This document shows positions 39,806 to 48,301 of a DNA stretch of 64,000 nt, one piece after another. How positions within the stretch are numbered: position 1 is the stretch's first letter; each line of letters opens with the position of its first letter. A program made the position numbers and the translations under genes. The stretch comes from TMED27 sp050633165 (GTDB taxonomy: Bacteria > Pseudomonadota > Alphaproteobacteria > Micavibrionales > Micavibrionaceae): positions 1-64,000 of the forward strand of contig JBOEFZ010000080.1 of the NCBI GenBank assembly GCA_050633165.1. Reading direction: 5' to 3'. The notes under the pieces were generated by a model, which had not been told where the DNA came from, ran no database searches, and saw only the letters and a list, made by a program, of their open reading frames with translations.

Positions 39806-40831
39806 ATGAGTGCACGCCTTAGAGAGGATTACAGAGCGTTAACGGGGCCAGAGAAAGCCTCGATCCTTATCCTGTCCTTAAGCGAGGAGCAGGCGGCGAG
39901 CATTTTCGAGAATATGGATGATGACGAGATCCTCGAGCTTTCGCAGGTCATGTCCAATTTGGGGAAGATCAGCCCGAATATCATTGAGCGGCTTTTTGTC
40001 GAATTTGCAGAGCAGATGAGCTCGACCAGCTCGCTTGTCGGGACGCATGACAGTACGCAGCGCCTTTTGGAACGCGCAGGACTATCAGGCGACAAAATCA
40101 GCAACATCATGGAAGAAATTCGCGGTCCGGCGGGGCGGACGATGTGGGAGAAGCTGGGGAATGTAAGCGAGGAAGTGCTCGCCGCCTTTTTGCAAAAAGA
40201 ATATCCGCAAACCGTTTCGGTTGTTTTATCAAAGGTCAATTCCGACCATGCTGCACGTGTTTTAGCTATGCTGCCCGAGAGTTTTGCGTTGGAGGTTATT
40301 AACCGGATGCTGCGCATGGAAGCGGTGCAGAAGGATATTTTGGAGGAGGTCGAGAAGACTTTGCGCCAAGAATTCATGACTAATTTAGCGCGGACGCAGA
40401 AAAAAGATTCGCATGAGATGATTGCCGAGATCCTGAACAATATGGATCGCGCGAATGAAACACGCTTTATGGAGCAATTAGAGCAAAGCGCACCGGAATC
40501 GGCGGAAAAAATCCGCTCACTCATGTTTACGTTCGAAGACCTTCAAAATGTCGATGCGGCGGGCATTCAGACCATTATCCGTGCGGTTGATAAAGAGAAA
40601 CTGCCGATTGCGCTCAAAGGGACAACGGATACGATCCGCGATATATTCTTCTCCAATATGTCGGAGCGTGCGGCGAAGATTATGAAGGAAGATATGGCGG
40701 CGATGGGGCCTATTCGCCTCAAAGATGTCGAAGATGCACAGCAAGCCATTGTTAACGTTGCCAAAGACCTTGAAGGTCGTGGCGAGATCACCATTGCCAG
40801 CGGTGATGATGAAGATGAGTTGATTTATTAA
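39806..40831 (+). CDS. fliG: Flagellar motor switch protein FliG
   Basis: 341 residues in the C-ring, the torque-generating partner of MotA. N-terminal GPEKASILILSLSEEQAASI, the EYPQTVSVVLSKVNSDHAAR motif, and the C-terminal charged helix SAEKIRSLMFTFEDLQNVDA are typical. It starts directly after the fliF TAG. Confidence 0.98.
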   Translation: MSARLREDYRALTGPEKASILILSLSEEQAASIFENMDDDEILELSQVMSNLGKISPNIIERLFVEFAEQMSSTSSLVGTHDSTQRLLERAGLSGDKISNIMEEIRGPAGRTMWEKLGNVSEEVLAAFLQKEYPQTVSVVLSKVNSDHAARVLAMLPESFALEVINRMLRMEAVQKDILEEVEKTLRQEFMTNLARTQKKDSHEMIAEILNNMDRANETRFMEQLEQSAPESAEKIRSLMFTFEDLQNVDAAGIQTIIRAVDKEKLPIALKGTTDTIRDIFFSNMSERAAKIMKEDMAAMGPIRLKDVEDAQQAIVNVAKDLEGRGEITIASGDDEDELIY

Positions 40832-40833
40832 TC

Positions 40834-41601
40834 ATGGAAGCAAACCCGAGTTCCGATCCCAATTCCAAAGAAAAATTTTTCTTTCACATGAATGTCTTTG
40901 ATGAAGACGAGATTGAGGAAGAGGAAATTATCGAAGAGGATTTGCCGCCCCCTCCCCCGACCTTTAGCGAAGATGAATTAGCCGCAGCAAAGGCGGCTGC
41001 GCATGCCCAAGGACACGCCGCCGCGACAAAAGAGGCGCAGGAAAGCCGCTCGAAATTTGTGGCGGATTCCTTGCATAAAATTGCGCAGGATACGATGACG
41101 CTTTTTGCAGCAGAGGCCGCGCGGGAAAAAGCGTATGAGCGGGAGGTGCTTGCGCTGTGCGTTGGTATTTTCGAAAAATTATTTCCGATTTACGCCGAAA
41201 AACACGGTTTTGACGAGCTATCAGCGCAAGTGGAACAGGTTTTGCAGGAGCATAGCGGGAAAGGCGCGATCGAACTTCGTATTGCGCCGGATATGGTGGA
41301 TGCGATGCAGGCCTTTATGAGTAAATTGAGCGAAAAACACGGTGATTTGCACTTTACCGTGAGCGGTGATGAAGGCTTGGCGGGGGATGCTGTGCAATTG
41401 CTGTGGGCGGATGGTGGTGCGGTGCGCGATACGGGCACGATGGCGGCGCAGGTGCTCGCTAAAATGCAAGAGTTGCTTGCAGGTACGGGCGCAACGAGTC
41501 ATGATGGTGAAGAGATTAATGAGCGCGCTATGCCCGATGATGCGGGTAAAAATGACGCGGCGCTAACACAAGAAGAGACAAAGGGAGATAGCCATGAGTG
41601 A
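40834..41601 (+). CDS. fliH: Flagellar assembly protein FliH
   Basis: 255 residues. An acidic, proline-rich N-terminus (DEDEIEEEEIIEEDLPPPPP) is followed by an Ala/Gln/Lys-rich helix with small-residue repeats and a C-terminal HrpE/YscL-like domain. FliH regulates the export ATPase FliI, which here is encoded 12 kb away at 53598. Its end overlaps fliN by 8 bases. The sequence is divergent, so the call rests partly on position. Confidence 0.85.
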   Translation: MEANPSSDPNSKEKFFFHMNVFDEDEIEEEEIIEEDLPPPPPTFSEDELAAAKAAAHAQGHAAATKEAQESRSKFVADSLHKIAQDTMTLFAAEAAREKAYEREVLALCVGIFEKLFPIYAEKHGFDELSAQVEQVLQEHSGKGAIELRIAPDMVDAMQAFMSKLSEKHGDLHFTVSGDEGLAGDAVQLLWADGGAVRDTGTMAAQVLAKMQELLAGTGATSHDGEEINERAMPDDAGKNDAALTQEETKGDSHE

Positions 41602-42043
41602 TGATGATTTACCAGACGGCGAAGGCGATGTAGCACAAGATGATATTGATGCCATGTTTGGCGACGATGACACGGCGGCGGGCGATGCCGGCGCGGCGGG
41701 TGCACCTGACGGCGGGGCGATGGGGCTTGATGAAATTGAAGGAGAGGGGATCTCCAGCCAGATCATCAATGATGCCTACGAAGAAGGCGAGCCTATGGCC
41801 GAAGATGTCAGCGCGATTTACGATATTCCGGTGCAGATTTCCGCCGTTCTAGGGCGTTCGACGATGCAGGTGAGTCAGCTCCTGAAGCTTGGTCGTGGCG
41901 CGGTTGTGGAACTTGACCGTAAGGTTGGTGAGGCGATTGATATTTACGTCAATAACCGCCTTGTTGCACGGGGCGAGGTTGTGGTGGTTGAGGATAAGCT
42001 CGGCGTGACCATGACCGAGATTGTTAAATCCGACAAAGCCTAG
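41594..42043 (+). CDS. fliN: Flagellar motor switch protein FliN
   Basis: 149 residues: an acidic N-terminal extension of about 70 residues and the C-terminal SpoA domain (YDIPVQISAVLGRSTMQVSQ, LLKLGRGAVVELDRKVGEAI, VNNRLVARGEVVVVEDKLGV). It builds the bottom of the C ring with FliM. Overlapping start with fliH indicates coupling. Confidence 0.96.
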   Translation: MSDDDLPDGEGDVAQDDIDAMFGDDDTAAGDAGAAGAPDGGAMGLDEIEGEGISSQIINDAYEEGEPMAEDVSAIYDIPVQISAVLGRSTMQVSQLLKLGRGAVVELDRKVGEAIDIYVNNRLVARGEVVVVEDKLGVTMTEIVKSDKA

Positions 42044-42055
42044 GGTTAAAGCGAT

Positions 42056-42907
42056 ATGAGCGCCGAAAATACTTCCGATCAAACGAATGCGAGTGCCAAG
42101 GCCTTGCCGAAGGTTCGCTTTCAACGTCCTGAAAAACGTACGGACCTTGCGACGATCCTCGGCTTGGTCTTTGCCTTCGGCTTTATTATCGGCGCGATTT
42201 TACTCGGGCAGAGCAATGCGAATTTCTTTAACGTCCCCTCCCTGATGATTGTTTTGTTCGGCACGATGGCGGCGACGGCGGTTTCCTATACGGGAGCGGA
42301 GATCAAAAAGGCCGGAAATATTATTGCGAAATCAATATTCTGGCATGACCACACGCCATCCCAACTCGCGAGCAGCCTTGTCGATTTGGCGGTTGTCGCG
42401 AAGAAAAAGGGTATTTTGGGCATGTCCTCCTATGAAAAGGAATTGCAAAAAGACCCGTTTTTGTTTCGCGCCATTCAGATGGTGATTGATGGCTATCCCG
42501 CGCAGAATGTAGAGCGGTTATTAACGCAGGAAATTGATCTTTTGGTCGAACGCCACAAACGCAGCGCAAGCCTTTGCCGCCGCGCGTCCGAGGTTGCGCC
42601 CGCGATGGGGTTGATCGGGACATTGGTGGGGCTTGTGCAAATGCTCGCGGATTTGGAAAACCCCGAAACGATTGGTCCCGCGATGGCGGTGGCTTTGCTC
42701 ACAACATTTTACGGGGCGATTTTGGGGACAATTGTTATGGCGCCGCTGGCGGTGAAGCTCGAGAAAAACTCAGCGGATGAGGCGTTGATTAAGACGCTGA
42801 TTACCGTCGCCGCAACCTCAATCGCGCAGCAAGACAACCCAAGGCAGCTAGAAATGCTCCTCAACGCGCAACTCCCGCCGAGCGAGCGGATTGTGTATTT
42901 TGATTGA
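42056..42907 (+). CDS. motA: Flagellar stator protein MotA
   Basis: 283 residues with four membrane segments. The first is DLATILGLVFAFGFIIGAIL. The cytoplasmic loop carries charged residues for FliG contact (FWHDHTPSQLASSLVDLAVV). The channel helices include EVAPAMGLIGTLVGLVQMLA and ALLTTFYGAILGTIVMAPLA. It pairs with MotB at 18142; the two are far apart, unlike the usual motAB pair. It has a 30-residue polar N-terminal extension. Confidence 0.94.
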   Translation: MSAENTSDQTNASAKALPKVRFQRPEKRTDLATILGLVFAFGFIIGAILLGQSNANFFNVPSLMIVLFGTMAATAVSYTGAEIKKAGNIIAKSIFWHDHTPSQLASSLVDLAVVAKKKGILGMSSYEKELQKDPFLFRAIQMVIDGYPAQNVERLLTQEIDLLVERHKRSASLCRRASEVAPAMGLIGTLVGLVQMLADLENPETIGPAMAVALLTTFYGAILGTIVMAPLAVKLEKNSADEALIKTLITVAATSIAQQDNPRQLEMLLNAQLPPSERIVYFD

Positions 42908-42958
42908 TCCTGAGCTGGCGATCCCTATTATATATTTGAACATTAAAGGATAAAGCTT

Positions 42959-44326
42959 ATGCGTCTCATGATCATCGGCCAATTAGAAGGCTATATCTCC
43001 CAGGCGGGGAAAATTGCGTTGCAGCGGGGGGCGAAGGTTATTCATTGTGAGGATACCGCGCAGGCGATTGGCGCGCTCCTTAACGGTAAGGGCGCCGACC
43101 TTGTGATGGTCGATGTGAAGCAGAAGATTGCGGAATTTATCGAGCGACTTGAGGCGGAGCGGGTTTGTGTGCCCGTGATTGCGTGTGGGGTTGAGGCGGA
43201 TACGCGCAGCGCGGTTAAGGCGATCCAAGCGGGTGCGAAGGAATATGTTCCCCTGCCCCCCGATGCGGAGATGATTGCCGCGATCCTCGAGGCGGTGAGC
43301 GATGATGGCAATACGATGATTGCCGATGATGAGTGCATGAAGCCTGTCGTTGCCTTGGCGAGCAAGATTGCACCGTCAGAAGCCACCGTGTTGATTACGG
43401 GCGAATCCGGTACGGGGAAAGAGGTGATGAGCCAGTATATCCACCGTAAATCCAAACGCTCTGGCGGTTCGTTTATTGCCGTGAATTGCGCGGCAATCCC
43501 CGAAAATTTGCTGGAATCCGAGCTGTTCGGGCATGAGAAAGGCGCATTTACGGGCGCGACAGCGCGGCGGGTTGGGAAGTTCGAGGAGGCCGATGGGGGG
43601 ACGATCTTGCTTGATGAGGTGACGGAGATGCATCCGCTTTTGCAGGCGAAGTTACTGCGCGCGATCCAAGAGCGCGAGATTACGCGCATTGGGTCGAATG
43701 ATGCGGTGAAGGTGGATGTGCGGATTTTGGCGACGTCGAACCGTGATATGCAGGTTGCGGTGGATAACGGTGATTTCCGCGAAGACCTTTATTTCCGCCT
43801 GAATGTGGTGAATATCGCCCTGCCCGCTTTGCGTGATCGCCCCAAAGATATCGCGACATTGGCGCAGTTTTTTGCCGATAAATATGCGGATGCGAACGGG
43901 ATTGGCAAGAAAAAGCTCTCGCCCGAGGCGGTGGCGAAGCTGCAAGCCTATGGCTGGCGCGGGAATATTCGTGAGCTTGAGAATACTATGCATCGCGCGA
44001 TTATTATGAGCATGGAGGATGAGCTGGAGGCGGCGGCGATCCATTTGCAAGATGGCGGTGATGCCCCCGCTCCGGCGGCGGCGGCGAAGCCCGATGCAGC
44101 GGCAGCAGATGCGGGCGCGGTAGCTCCGGTGGCTCTGGAAAATCCCGGCGGTGTGCAGGAGCTCATCGGGCGGACCATCGCGGATGTCGAACGGGATATG
44201 ATTATCAATACGTTAGAGCATACCCTTGGCAACCGCACCCATGCCGCGAATATATTAGGGATCTCCATCCGCACTTTGCGTAACAAGCTTAATCAGTATA
44301 AAGATGATGGCGTCGAAGTTGCGTAG
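42959..44326 (+). CDS. flbD: Sigma-54-dependent flagellar activator FlbD
   Basis: 455 residues. An atypical receiver domain (1-115) is followed by an AAA+ domain with Walker A GESGTGKE (148-155), the sigma-54 contact loop GAFTGA (195-200) and Walker B GGTILLDEVTEM. The linker is Ala/Pro-rich, and the C-terminal Fis-type helix-turn-helix is NRTHAANILGISIRTLRNKL. FlbD activates late flagellar promoters and FliX controls it; fliX is at 28334. Five sigma-54 sites in this window are its likely targets. Confidence 0.95.
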   Translation: MRLMIIGQLEGYISQAGKIALQRGAKVIHCEDTAQAIGALLNGKGADLVMVDVKQKIAEFIERLEAERVCVPVIACGVEADTRSAVKAIQAGAKEYVPLPPDAEMIAAILEAVSDDGNTMIADDECMKPVVALASKIAPSEATVLITGESGTGKEVMSQYIHRKSKRSGGSFIAVNCAAIPENLLESELFGHEKGAFTGATARRVGKFEEADGGTILLDEVTEMHPLLQAKLLRAIQEREITRIGSNDAVKVDVRILATSNRDMQVAVDNGDFREDLYFRLNVVNIALPALRDRPKDIATLAQFFADKYADANGIGKKKLSPEAVAKLQAYGWRGNIRELENTMHRAIIMSMEDELEAAAIHLQDGGDAPAPAAAAKPDAAAADAGAVAPVALENPGGVQELIGRTIADVERDMIINTLEHTLGNRTHAANILGISIRTLRNKLNQYKDDGVEVA

Positions 44327-44350
44327 CATTATCAATGCCGTAACTTCAGA

Positions 44351-44365
44351 TTAACCCTTCCTTAA
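44351..44365 (+). promoter_or_regulatory. CtrA box upstream of the orphan gene at 44437
   Basis: TTAACCCTTCCTTAA fits the CtrA consensus TTAA-N7-TTAA exactly and is followed by C. It lies 72 bases before the next start codon. Confidence 0.6.
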
Positions 44366-44436
44366 CCATTCCAATGTTACACTGCGAACAATAATAAAAA
44401 TAAGTGTAATTTTGGTAATGGAAGGACAAGGGTGTA

Positions 44437-45270
44437 ATGGCACAAGGTGATCGCGCAAAGAGATTACGCGAAGAAATGGCAGCAGCCGCCGCTGTTGGAC
44501 AAGCCCCACTTACAGAAGGGCTTAATGCGGGAGATCCACAAAAAGCTCTTTCTTCCTTAGTAACTGAAATTCAGGCTGAAATATCTGCAGGACGCTACGA
44601 AAAACCAGCCACAATCTTATCTTCAATGCTAAGCTCCGAAATTGAACCTAGTAAATTAAAGCAGCTCATTGACGCATCTGCCGGTAACGGAACTTACGGC
44701 ATGGCTCCTGAAACTCTCCGCGTCGGTACAATTAATGGGGAATTGAGAAAAATAAATCCAGAAATTAGCAGTCTAACTGTGGCAGACATGCGAAATATTG
44801 CCAATATAGGCTCCCTTCCCCATGACGAATTTCTAACAACGCTCGCAAAACTTGTTCCGGCAGACGGTATGGAAGTTTTATATAACTTAGCTTCAGCCAG
44901 CGACAAAGCGCCCGATAGCTCTTCTGCACTTGATGCCGCTGTATCTGTAGCCCCACCTCCTGCGCAAAAAGCTACAGACACCGACCCTGATGAAGCATTC
45001 AGCCTCCTCAGCTATATGACCAATCCCAGCTATCAAGAGGCTTGGAATGGCAAGATTTTTATGATGCTTGCTAATTTTGAAGAAATGGCCACAAACATGC
45101 TGTCTGGAACAAACGATATGTCACGCATGATGGGTAGCTTCCTCTTCAGTATGCTTGATATCATAAAGCCTATAATCGGAAGTATTGGCGGAATAGACTT
45201 TAACGCTCAACCTGCTCCGGAACCGGACCCCGTACCCCAACCAGACCCTGCTGCAACTCTTACAAGTTAA
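44437..45270 (+). CDS. Hypothetical protein under a CtrA box
   Basis: 277 residues, not recognised. A basic N-terminus (MAQGDRAKRLREEMAAAAAV) is followed by a helical domain and a Met-rich amphipathic stretch (about 210-255: MMLANFEEMATNMLSGTNDM, then MMGSFLFSMLDIIKPII). It ends in a Pro/Asp-rich tail (PAPEPDPVPQPDPAA). No signal peptide is seen. It is more A+T-rich than flbD and flhA on either side. Its place in the flagellar island and the CtrA box suggest a motility or cell-cycle role, which is only inferred. Confidence 0.7.
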   Translation: MAQGDRAKRLREEMAAAAAVGQAPLTEGLNAGDPQKALSSLVTEIQAEISAGRYEKPATILSSMLSSEIEPSKLKQLIDASAGNGTYGMAPETLRVGTINGELRKINPEISSLTVADMRNIANIGSLPHDEFLTTLAKLVPADGMEVLYNLASASDKAPDSSSALDAAVSVAPPPAQKATDTDPDEAFSLLSYMTNPSYQEAWNGKIFMMLANFEEMATNMLSGTNDMSRMMGSFLFSMLDIIKPIIGSIGGIDFNAQPAPEPDPVPQPDPAATLTS

Positions 45271-45376
45271 ACCACCCCAATTGTACATCCTCTTTTCGTG
45301 GGATATTATTGTTTATAGGTTGAATTGTATTATATCCGTGCTTTCGCAGGGGTATTGTTTCATTATATAAGTATCT

Positions 45377-47521
45377 ATGGCTGATAACCTACCCGCACCT
45401 TCGAATTCTTCTTCTGCTCCCGTTGCTTCGGGCGGGGGGGGGGATGTTATGGCTGGGTTGGCGCCGTATTTCCGCAGTGACGTTATATTCGCGCTTGGGA
45501 TTATTACGATTATTATGTTCATGTTGATCCCTATGCCGACGGGGATTTTGGATATGGGGCTTTCTGTCTCCATTATGTTTTCGGTGTTAATCCTGATGAC
45601 GGTTTTGTTTATCAACAGGCCGCTTGAATTTTCCAGCTTTCCGACGGTTTTGCTTGTTGCGACTTCGCTGCGGCTTGGCCTGAATGTGGCTTCGACGCGC
45701 CTTATTTTATCCGAGGGGCATAATGGGCAGGACGCGGCGGGGGCGATTATTGGCGCGTTCGGGACGTTTATTATCCAGGATGATTACATTGTTGGTGTGA
45801 TTGTTTTTGCCATCCTTGTGATTGTTAATTTTGTTGTAATTACAAAGGGTTCGGGGAGAATTGCGGAGGTTGCGGCGCGTTTTGCCCTTGATGCCATGCC
45901 TGGTAAACAAATGGCGATTGATAGTGATTTATCCTCTGGCCTAATTAGCGAGGAAGAAGCCAAGAAAAAGCGTAAGGATTTAGAACAAGAAAGCACATTT
46001 TTCGGGGCGATGGATGGTGCAGCGAAATTTGTGCGCGGGGATGCGATTGCAGGGCTGTTGATTACCTTTATCAATGTGGTTGGCGGGATTGTGATTGGCA
46101 CGGTTAGCCAAGGCATGTCGATTGGCGATGCCGCGGCGAGCTATACCATGCTCACCATTGGTGATGGTTTGGTCTCGCAAATTCCGGCGTTGATTGTTTC
46201 GGTTGGTGCGGGTTTGCTTGTTTCCAAGGCGGGGGTTGAAGGATCGGCGGAGCGGGCATTGTTTGATCAGCTTTCGGCTTATCCTCGGGCGCTTCTCATG
46301 AGTTCGGGGTTGATGTTGGCGCTTGGGCTTATCCCCGGCATTCCGCTTTTGCCGTTCTTTACGCTGGCGGCGCTATCGGGGGGATTTGGTTTTTTTGCCC
46401 TGCAAAAGAGCGATAAACGCGAGGCGGCGGAGGCTAAATCTGCGAGTATTGCGCGGGGCGATGGGGCGCAGGCGAAGCCGGCGGAGGAGCCGATATCTAA
46501 AGCGCTACAAATGGATACGATACGTCTCGAATTGGGGTACGGGTTACTGCCTCTGGTGCAGGGGGAAGGCGGGAATAAGCTAACCGATCAGATTAAGGGG
46601 CTGCGGCGGCAATTGGCCGAGGATATGGGCTATGTCCTGCCGTCTGTACGGATTCAGGATAATTTGCAGCTGCCCGCCAATACTTACGTGATTCGGATTA
46701 AAGAGATTGAATCGGGGCGCGGGGATGTGCGGCCGAATATGATGATGTGTATGGACCCGAATGGTGATGCGATTACCCTGCCCGGGGAGAGCACGGTTGA
46801 GCCGACATTCGGCCTGCCCGCGATGTGGATTGATGAGCAATATCGCGAGGAAGCGCATTTTAAGGGCTATACCGTTGTTGACGCGCCGACGGTTGTGACG
46901 ACGCATATTACGGAGGTGATTAAGGATCACATGACCGATTTGCTGAATTATTCGGAGACGCAAAAATTGCTCGATGAGATGGCGCCGGAATATCAAAAAT
47001 TGGTGGCGGATGTTATTCCCTCGCAGATTACGCTCGCGAATTTGCAGCGGGTTTTGCAAAATTTATTGGGCGAGCGGATTTCGGTGCGCGATTTGGCGGC
47101 GATCTTGGAGGGCGTGGCGGAGGCCGCGGCCTATACCAAAAACATCACGCAGATTACGGAGCATGTGCGCACGCGGCTCTCGCGGCAATTATGCGATGCG
47201 CAGACGAACCCGAATACGGGCGTTGTGCCGCTTGTCACCCTTTCGCCCGATTGGGAGCAAAATTTTGCCGAGAGTTTGATTGGCGATGGGGAGGATAAGC
47301 AGCTCGCCATGCCGCCGAGCAAATTGCAGGAGTTCATCACGGCGGTGCGCGGGCGGTATGACGAGCTTTCGGCGCAAGGGGAAGCTCCGGTGCTCCTGAC
47401 CTCGCCGGGGATCAGGCCGTATGTGCGCAGCGTGATTGAACGGTTTAGGCCGCAGACAATCGTGATGAGCCAGAACGAGATTCATCCGAAGGCGAAGATT
47501 AAGACCCTTGGACAAGTGTAG
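45377..47521 (+). CDS. flhA: Flagellar export gate protein FlhA
   Basis: 714 residues: about eight membrane segments in the first 340 residues, the FHIPEP-family region (GRIAEVAARFALDAMPGKQM, AIDSDLSSGLISEEEAKKKR), and a large cytoplasmic domain that docks chaperone-substrate complexes. A run of ten G (45434-45443) encodes Gly residues at about positions 19-22. An in-frame ATG at codon 25 (45449) lies just after the tract and could be a second start. The CDS stands alone between two AT-rich orphan genes. Confidence 0.97.
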   Translation: MADNLPAPSNSSSAPVASGGGGDVMAGLAPYFRSDVIFALGIITIIMFMLIPMPTGILDMGLSVSIMFSVLILMTVLFINRPLEFSSFPTVLLVATSLRLGLNVASTRLILSEGHNGQDAAGAIIGAFGTFIIQDDYIVGVIVFAILVIVNFVVITKGSGRIAEVAARFALDAMPGKQMAIDSDLSSGLISEEEAKKKRKDLEQESTFFGAMDGAAKFVRGDAIAGLLITFINVVGGIVIGTVSQGMSIGDAAASYTMLTIGDGLVSQIPALIVSVGAGLLVSKAGVEGSAERALFDQLSAYPRALLMSSGLMLALGLIPGIPLLPFFTLAALSGGFGFFALQKSDKREAAEAKSASIARGDGAQAKPAEEPISKALQMDTIRLELGYGLLPLVQGEGGNKLTDQIKGLRRQLAEDMGYVLPSVRIQDNLQLPANTYVIRIKEIESGRGDVRPNMMMCMDPNGDAITLPGESTVEPTFGLPAMWIDEQYREEAHFKGYTVVDAPTVVTTHITEVIKDHMTDLLNYSETQKLLDEMAPEYQKLVADVIPSQITLANLQRVLQNLLGERISVRDLAAILEGVAEAAAYTKNITQITEHVRTRLSRQLCDAQTNPNTGVVPLVTLSPDWEQNFAESLIGDGEDKQLAMPPSKLQEFITAVRGRYDELSAQGEAPVLLTSPGIRPYVRSVIERFRPQTIVMSQNEIHPKAKIKTLGQV

Positions 47522-47572
47522 CGAACAAATGCTACGTATTTGCTTCGCGGGGGCAGGTTTAGGCACTAAAAA

Positions 47573-47603
47573 AGGGGGCATCCGGAGCGCAGTCGAGGGA
47601 TCT
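47573..47603. repeat. Intergenic repeat, family A (degenerate)
   Basis: CATCCGGAGCGCAGTCGAGG followed by GATCTTA is an imperfect palindromic unit (ATCC ... GGAT) of the same kind as family A. It is located after flhA. Confidence 0.45.
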
Positions 47604-47610
47604 TATTTTT

Positions 47611-47640
47611 GAACCACGGAGACACGGAGGGCACGGAGGT
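47611..47640. repeat. Single arm of family B repeat
   Basis: GAACCACGGAGACACGGAGG followed by GCACGGAGG is built of repeated ACGGAG units. It is a left-arm type unit with no clear right arm, lying between flhA and the convergent orphan gene. Confidence 0.5.
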
Positions 47641-47642
47641 CT

Positions 47643-48188
47643 TTATTGCCTCAATTCACCAGCGACAAATTCTTTCACAGCCTCTTGGCTTAGTCGAAGA
47701 TGAACCTCATCTACTAACGCTCGGTACAGCTCCTCGAAAAATATCCCTGCTGAATAATCCACACCTTCATAAACAGGCTTATCGTGAACCAGTGTTAGAT
47801 CAAAATCGCTATTATCAACTCCTAACTGCGGATACAAAAAATCTTCTCCGTTAAGTTTCAAAACCCTCGTATACGCAGCTTCTCCTCTATCGAACTTCTC
47901 GTTATGATCATAAAGAAACTGCAACTCTGCAGTAATTTTTATATCTGCTTCCGTGTCAGCGGCACTCAATGTCAGATGAGCGCCCTCAACCTCGCAACCT
48001 TCACATGAAACTGTTAGCTTGTACCTGTCGGAACCTGCATTTAATTCCACAACATGTGCAAGAAGAGCCCTTATTTGCACTTTTTGTGCTTCGTGTAACT
48101 CCCTGTTGTCAGAATTAATCTTTTGCTCATCATGCTCTCCTGAAAGATCTTGATAAGTGTTTATAATTGTATCAGCTTTTAATGTCAT
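47643..48188 (-). CDS. Hypothetical protein, AT-rich orphan
   Basis: 181 residues, not recognised. A short N-terminal helix with polar residues is followed by a mixed region (YKLTVSCEGCEVEGAHLTLS) with a Cys-x-x-Cys pair. The C-terminal helical part is YSAGIFFEELYRALVDEVHL. It is soluble and acidic. It interrupts the flhA-flhF order on the opposite strand and is more A+T-rich than its neighbours. Confidence 0.65.
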   Translation of the reverse strand: MTLKADTIINTYQDLSGEHDEQKINSDNRELHEAQKVQIRALLAHVVELNAGSDRYKLTVSCEGCEVEGAHLTLSAADTEADIKITAELQFLYDHNEKFDRGEAAYTRVLKLNGEDFLYPQLGVDNSDFDLTLVHDKPVYEGVDYSAGIFFEELYRALVDEVHLRLSQEAVKEFVAGELRQ

Positions 48189-48268
48189 AGACGCTTAAAT
48201 ACACCACCCTTTTATATTATGTCAATAAAAATCTCCATTTGCCATAGATTTCGCGGCGCTATATTCTT

Positions 48269-48285
48269 ATTCGATAGAATCGAAT
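48269..48285. promoter_or_regulatory. 17-base perfect palindrome upstream of flhF
   Basis: ATTCGAT-AGA-ATCGAAT lies 17 bases before the flhF start codon. It includes a GAATC, a CcrM-type GANTC site. A dimeric regulator could bind it, or it could form a short mRNA hairpin over the ribosome-binding region. Confidence 0.4.
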
Positions 48286-48301
48286 TGAGTAACCTGACCT
48301 T

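Noticed and set aside
39829..40524. Long minus-strand open frame inside fliG
   Set aside because: Ser/Ile-rich antisense translation of fliG; no family features and it fully overlaps a conserved gene.
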